A stretch of DNA of 9,552 nt from an uncultured Porphyromonadaceae bacterium. Lineage in GTDB: Bacteria; Bacteroidota; Bacteroidia; Bacteroidales; Muribaculaceae. Below, in pieces: positions 6,409 to 9,552 of the stretch. The first letter of the stretch is position 1; each line of letters starts with the position of its first letter. Both the position numbers and the translations under genes were made by a program. The notes below the pieces were generated by a model. The model was not told where the DNA came from. It saw only the letters and a program-made list of their open reading frames with translations, and made no database searches. The stretch spans positions 1 through 9,552 of the forward strand of contig URZG01000064.1 in assembly GCA_900552325.1 (NCBI GenBank). The letters run 5' to 3'.

Positions 6409-8670
6409 TCATTTGGCGCGTTCTACGCTTTTCACCCCTTTGACAGTGGCAATTTTCTTCATCAGCCCCTGAAGAGTGGCGTTATCGGCCACTCCTACGA
6501 TGAGATGCCCCTGAAAAAGTCCGTCGTGGGCATCGATTGCGATATTGCGCAGGCTTGCTTTCTTCTCTTTGGAAATGATCGAGGTGATATTGGTAACGAT
6601 GCCGATGTCGTCGTTGCCGAGCACACGGAGCGTGGCCGGGAAAAAGTCGCCTATCTTGCCTGACCATCTCACATTGATCATGCGATAAGGGTAGCGGCGC
6701 CGTATATCCTGTGCGTTCGGGCAGCTGTTGCGGTGTATCTTCACCACACCCTCCGACGATACGAAACCGAACACGTCGTCGCCATAGATCGGGTTGCAGC
6801 ATTTCGCAAACCTGTAGTTCAGTCCTTTCACATCATTGCCGATAACAAGCACGTCGGCGGCGTTTCCTTCCCCTGCAGGCGAAGAGGTTTCCTCCGCGGG
6901 AGTCTGCATCGTGAACTCCTCGGCCGAATGGCGTTTGTCGGCACTTTCGGCGGGTGCGCTTTCGGCAGCCACATAGCTGTCGACGACCGTCGACACATCA
7001 AGCCGTTCGTCGGCTATGGCATTATAGAAGTCGGTGAAAGTCTTGTAGCCCAGGCGTTTCAGCAAACGACTGAGAGCGGCTTCCTCAAGTTCAATCTTGC
7101 GGTTCTTGAAGCGTCGTTCGAGTATCTCGCGCCCCAGCGCGGCGGTTTTGTTGGCCTGCTCCTTGAGGGTCTGGCGTATCTTGTTGCGGGCCTTTGACGT
7201 GACCACCATATTGAGCCAGTCCTGCTTTGGAGCCTGCGACGAGGAGGTCTGTATCTCCACGGTATCTCCCGACTGCAGGCGGTAGCCGAGTTTCTCGTTC
7301 TTACCGTTGACACGTCCGCCGGTGCACTGGCAACCGAGACGCGAATGGATATTGAACGCGAAATCGAGCAGTGACGCTCCGGCCGGGAGGCGGAAGAGAT
7401 CCCCCTTGGGAGTGAACACGAAAACCTCCTTGTCGTAGATATCCATGCGGAAGTTCCGCACCAGCTCCATAGAGTCGGCTTCGGCGGTCTCGAGAATATC
7501 GCGCACATTGTTCATCCACGAATCGAGGGCGCCCTCGCTCTTTATCCCCTTGTAGCGCCAGTGGGCGGCAAGGCCTTTCTCGGCCACGAGATCCATGCGG
7601 CGAGTGCGTATCTGCACCTCGACCCATTTCCCTCCGGGACCGGCCACAGTGATATGCAGCGACTCATAGCCGTTGCTCTTAGGTATCGAGATCCAGTCCT
7701 TCATGCGCGAAGGATTGGGGCGGTACATATCCGTTACAATGGAGTATGCCATCCAGCAGTCGCTCTTCTCCTTGGAGGGCGGTGTGTCGATAATCACACG
7801 TATGGCGAACAGGTCGTAGATATGGTCAAGGTCGGTCTTCTGTTTGCGGAGTTTGTTCCATATGGAGAAGATCGACTTCGTGCGCCCCTTGATATCGAAT
7901 GTTAGTCCGGCGGCCTCCAGACGTTCCTTCACAGGGGCGATGAACTCGGCTATGTAGGCGTCGCGTTTAGCCTTGCGCTCGTTCAGGCCGCGGGCTATTT
8001 CGGTATAGGTCTCGCGGTCGGTGTATTTCAGCGACATATCCTCCAGCTCCGACTTGATGGCATATAGTCCGAGACGGTGAGCCAGCGAGGCATAGAGATA
8101 GTTGGCCTCATAGGCCACATCGCGTACGAGCCGCTCCGACGGGTGGTGATTGATAAGTTTCATCAGCACCAGACGGTCGACTATCATGATGATTATCACG
8201 CGTATATCGTCGGCAAACGTCATCAGCAGACGCCTGAAGTTCTCCGATTCCACAGCGGCGCCACGTGCATAAAGCGACGATACTTTGATCAGTCCGCTTA
8301 CCATCCGCGCCACATCTTCACCCCATTGCGAGGTTATTTCGCCTATCGTCAGCGCCTCCGCCTTGCACAGACGGTAAAGGAGCACCGCCAGCACCATGTT
8401 GCGGTCGGGCGATATGCGCTCGCACACGGCCGCAGCCGTAAGAAGCGAACGACGCAGGGAACTGTTGCCGAACTTGTCGCGTTCGAAAAGCCCGCGTTCC
8501 ATCCCGTCCGCCATCCGACGGCGTATATCGCTCCGGAGGGCGCCATCAGCCCCAAGTTCGCCGGCAGCCCGCAGCAATGCGCGGTAATCGGCCATAAGCA
8601 GCGGTCTCTCCTTTTCGGAGAGAAGATTGGCCTCATTTATCACCGCGGAGTCTTTAATCTTTTCGTCCAT
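6409..8670 (-). CDS. rel: RelA/SpoT-family (p)ppGpp synthetase with degenerate HD hydrolase domain
   Basis: This makes the alarmone (p)ppGpp from ATP and GTP or GDP in the stringent response. I start at ATG 8670 (753 residues); a GTG one codon earlier is also open. Residues about 40-190 have the HD-domain fold, with SENFRRLLMTFADDIR intact, but the family's LLHDVVED is LLYRL here (Tyr99, Arg100 replace His and Asp), and DRLHNM is DRLVLM, so hydrolysis should be lost. The synthetase (about 255-375) is intact: GRTK (Arg263, Lys265), YDLFAIR (Asp286), RMKD at 322-325 (the RXKD loop of Rel/SpoT-type enzymes, not the EXDD of RelA), NGYESLH and EVQIRT (Glu351). Next come TGS (about 412-475), a helical part, a variable Ala/Ser/Glu linker (about 568-606), the CC/zinc-finger domain (Cys624, Cys625, His646, Cys650) and ACT (about 675-750). 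Complete regulatory half suggests ribosome-linked control. Confidence 0.93.
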   Translation of the reverse strand: MDEKIKDSAVINEANLLSEKERPLLMADYRALLRAAGELGADGALRSDIRRRMADGMERGLFERDKFGNSSLRRSLLTAAAVCERISPDRNMVLAVLLYRLCKAEALTIGEITSQWGEDVARMVSGLIKVSSLYARGAAVESENFRRLLMTFADDIRVIIIMIVDRLVLMKLINHHPSERLVRDVAYEANYLYASLAHRLGLYAIKSELEDMSLKYTDRETYTEIARGLNERKAKRDAYIAEFIAPVKERLEAAGLTFDIKGRTKSIFSIWNKLRKQKTDLDHIYDLFAIRVIIDTPPSKEKSDCWMAYSIVTDMYRPNPSRMKDWISIPKSNGYESLHITVAGPGGKWVEVQIRTRRMDLVAEKGLAAHWRYKGIKSEGALDSWMNNVRDILETAEADSMELVRNFRMDIYDKEVFVFTPKGDLFRLPAGASLLDFAFNIHSRLGCQCTGGRVNGKNEKLGYRLQSGDTVEIQTSSSQAPKQDWLNMVVTSKARNKIRQTLKEQANKTAALGREILERRFKNRKIELEEAALSRLLKRLGYKTFTDFYNAIADERLDVSTVVDSYVAAESAPAESADKRHSAEEFTMQTPAEETSSPAGEGNAADVLVIGNDVKGLNYRFAKCCNPIYGDDVFGFVSSEGVVKIHRNSCPNAQDIRRRYPYRMINVRWSGKIGDFFPATLRVLGNDDIGIVTNITSIISKEKKASLRNIAIDAHDGLFQGHLIVGVADNATLQGLMKKIATVKGVKSVERAK

Positions 8671-8703
8671 CACTTGTACCTGTTAAAACCTACGATTGAA
8701 ACA

Positions 8704-8733
8704 CAAAATTAGTAATTTTTATTCTGAATACAA
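8704..8733 (-). promoter_or_regulatory. Predicted promoter for the RelA/SpoT gene
   Basis: On the minus strand TTG (8733-8731) and TAATTTTG (8711-8704) are separated by 19 bases, a good match to the Bacteroidetes -33/-7 pair. It lies 33 bases before the ATG at 8670, so the leader would be short. Confidence 0.65.
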
Positions 8734-8752
8734 GATTTTTTCTAAAAAACAC

Positions 8753-8789
8753 CCGGGAGATTCAAATTTCTGCACATTTCGTCTCCCGG
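8753..8789. other. Inverted repeat in the divergent promoter region
   Basis: CCGGGAGA (8753-8760) and TCTCCCGG (8782-8789) are perfect 8-bp inverted repeats around a 21-base gap. A second perfect pair, CACATTTC (8773-8780) and GAAATGTG (8828-8835), overlaps it and ends one base before the rightward -7 box. The site lies between the two divergent promoters, so a regulator-binding role is possible; it is also upstream of both predicted transcripts, so an RNA hairpin is less likely. Confidence 0.35.
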
Positions 8790-8835
8790 CACGAAAAAGT
8801 TGGAGAGAAAGTCCCGGAATTTCAACAGAAATGTG

Positions 8836-8843
8836 TAAATTTG
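8836..8843 (+). promoter_or_regulatory. Predicted -7 box for the Yip1-like gene and smpB
   Basis: TAAATTTG is an exact match to the Bacteroidetes TAnnTTTG element, about 48 bases before the chosen start codon. No good TTG is seen at the expected -33 distance, so the promoter may be weak or depend on an activator. Confidence 0.45.
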
Positions 8844-8890
8844 CGAGTTATTATACAGCTTCTTAGTATCTATTTTCGTTAGAAACGACT

Positions 8891-9454
8891 TTGGGAAACT
8901 TCCTTAAATATCTCTTTCAGATAATCCTCAGCCCGGAAAAAGGGTGGGAAGATATGGCATACGACCTGAACATGAACAGGATAAACGTGCGCCGGCTCTA
9001 TATCCGCTCTTTTCTGCCGCTCATCGCCGCGTGTTCCGTCACAGCGTTTGTCCGCCTTGTTTTCGGGGCTGACTGGCTGCTGTGCATGGCATCGGCCATA
9101 GGGGAGTTCGTATCGCTTTTTCTGACCTATCATCTCGGAATCTACATCATATCGTGGTTTATGCCCAGGCTGGTCGACCCCGAAGCCCGCGACAGTCAGG
9201 ACCAGCGGCGCCTGGCGGTAGTTGTCATGATGTCGGCGTCCTTCATAGCCCTGGTGGCCCTGGTCACGAATATAATAAAGGTGCAGATCGGGCTGCTGGC
9301 GTTCCTGCCGTTCTATGTGGTGTTCATCCTCTGGAAAGGATGCGGCTTCCTTGAGATAGACCGCCGTCAGGAAGGGCTGTTCATGATCGTGGCGTCGACT
9401 TCCGTTCTCGGCGCCTACTATCTCCTTTCAGTCATCTTCAACGCGTTGCTCTGA
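8891..9454 (+). CDS. Yip1-family multi-pass membrane protein
   Basis: A 187-residue membrane protein. I start at TTG 8891 because the first residues (FLKYLFQIILSPEKGWEDM) match the conserved opening of bacterial Yip1-domain proteins, in which a short amphipathic helix is followed by LSP-x-x-x-W-E. The next in-frame ATG (8954) would remove that motif, and a TAG at 8864 closes the frame upstream. About five hydrophobic segments follow: residues 39-58, 62-80, 82-92 (perhaps joined to the previous one), 108-129, 133-150 and 162-185. A charged loop at 93-107 (DPEARDSQDQRR) lies between. The biochemical role of bacterial members is unknown. It ends 6 bases before smpB, so the two are probably cotranscribed. 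Confidence 0.75.
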   Translation: MGNFLKYLFQIILSPEKGWEDMAYDLNMNRINVRRLYIRSFLPLIAACSVTAFVRLVFGADWLLCMASAIGEFVSLFLTYHLGIYIISWFMPRLVDPEARDSQDQRRLAVVVMMSASFIALVALVTNIIKVQIGLLAFLPFYVVFILWKGCGFLEIDRRQEGLFMIVASTSVLGAYYLLSVIFNALL

Positions 9455-9460
9455 ACCGCT

Positions 9461-9552
9461 ATGAAATTCAAAGAAATCAACATAAAGAATCGCCGCGCCA
9501 CTTTCGACTACGCCATAGGCGACTACATCCTGAACGGCGAGGTGCGTACGGG
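9461..9552 (+). CDS. smpB: SsrA-binding protein SmpB, N-terminal part (runs off the window)
   Basis: Thirty codons are visible from ATG 9461. The start, KEINIKNRRATFDYAIGDYI, fits the SmpB N-terminus, in which a polar IxNRRAxFDY strand is followed by a turn and a GxxLxGxEIKS region; here the reading continues NGEVRTG to the edge. SmpB binds tmRNA and brings it to stalled ribosomes to release them and tag the unfinished protein for degradation. It is 6 bases after the Yip1-like gene with no promoter or terminator between. Visible length is short, but the opening motif is distinctive. Confidence 0.85.
   Translation, partial: MKFKEINIKNRRATFDYAIGDYILNGEVRT

Noticed and set aside
8671..8673. GTG as the start of the RelA/SpoT gene
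   Set aside because: An ATG follows directly at 8670; ATG is the likelier start and the difference is one residue.
8077..8712. 211-residue open frame on the plus strand
   Set aside because: Antisense to the RelA/SpoT HD region; composition (many His, Arg, Tyr) is typical of a reverse reading and no family is apparent.

Overview
The window looks like ordinary chromosomal DNA from a member of the Bacteroidales, possibly Muribaculaceae-like (inferred, not proven). The evidence is several predicted lipoproteins, start codons without clear Shine-Dalgarno sequences, upstream boxes matching the Bacteroidetes promoter form TTG-N19/20-TAnnTTTG, and a two-Cys-His-Cys RelA/SpoT-family protein and an SmpB of the Bacteroidetes kind. 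I see no rRNA, tRNA, CRISPR array, insertion sequence or phage gene.

Layout. (1) Plus strand, 1-524: the 3' part of an endonuclease/exonuclease/phosphatase-family hydrolase, with an apparent one-base frameshift at 43-45. (2) Plus strand, 599-2713: an M3 zinc metallopeptidase (Dcp-like lipoprotein) split by an in-frame TAG at 1469-1471. (3) A perfect 16-bp-stem hairpin at 2734-2769 separates this from convergent minus-strand genes. (4) Minus strand, 6233 down to 2799: a probable three-gene envelope cluster, in transcription order a PQQ-like beta-propeller lipoprotein, a secreted alpha/beta hydrolase with a strongly basic Arg/Lys/Ser tail, and a lipoprotein of unknown function. (5) Minus strand, 8670-6409: a long RelA/SpoT homologue whose synthetase site is intact but whose HD hydrolase site has lost its key residues. 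(6) A 220-bp divergent promoter region. (7) Plus strand: a Yip1-family membrane protein followed closely by the start of smpB, which runs off the window.

How the genes fit together. The RelA/SpoT protein would make the alarmone (p)ppGpp in the stringent response, and SmpB works with tmRNA to rescue stalled ribosomes, so the right side is housekeeping stress and translation biology. The left and middle encode secreted or envelope proteins: peptide breakdown, an esterase-like hydrolase, a propeller lipoprotein and an unknown lipoprotein. Their joint role is not evident from sequence.

The most noteworthy observations are the two gene-disrupting lesions confined to the first 1.5 kb, the hydrolase-dead alarmone synthetase, and the basic tail on a predicted secreted hydrolase. 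I did not find a convincing undescribed multi-gene system.
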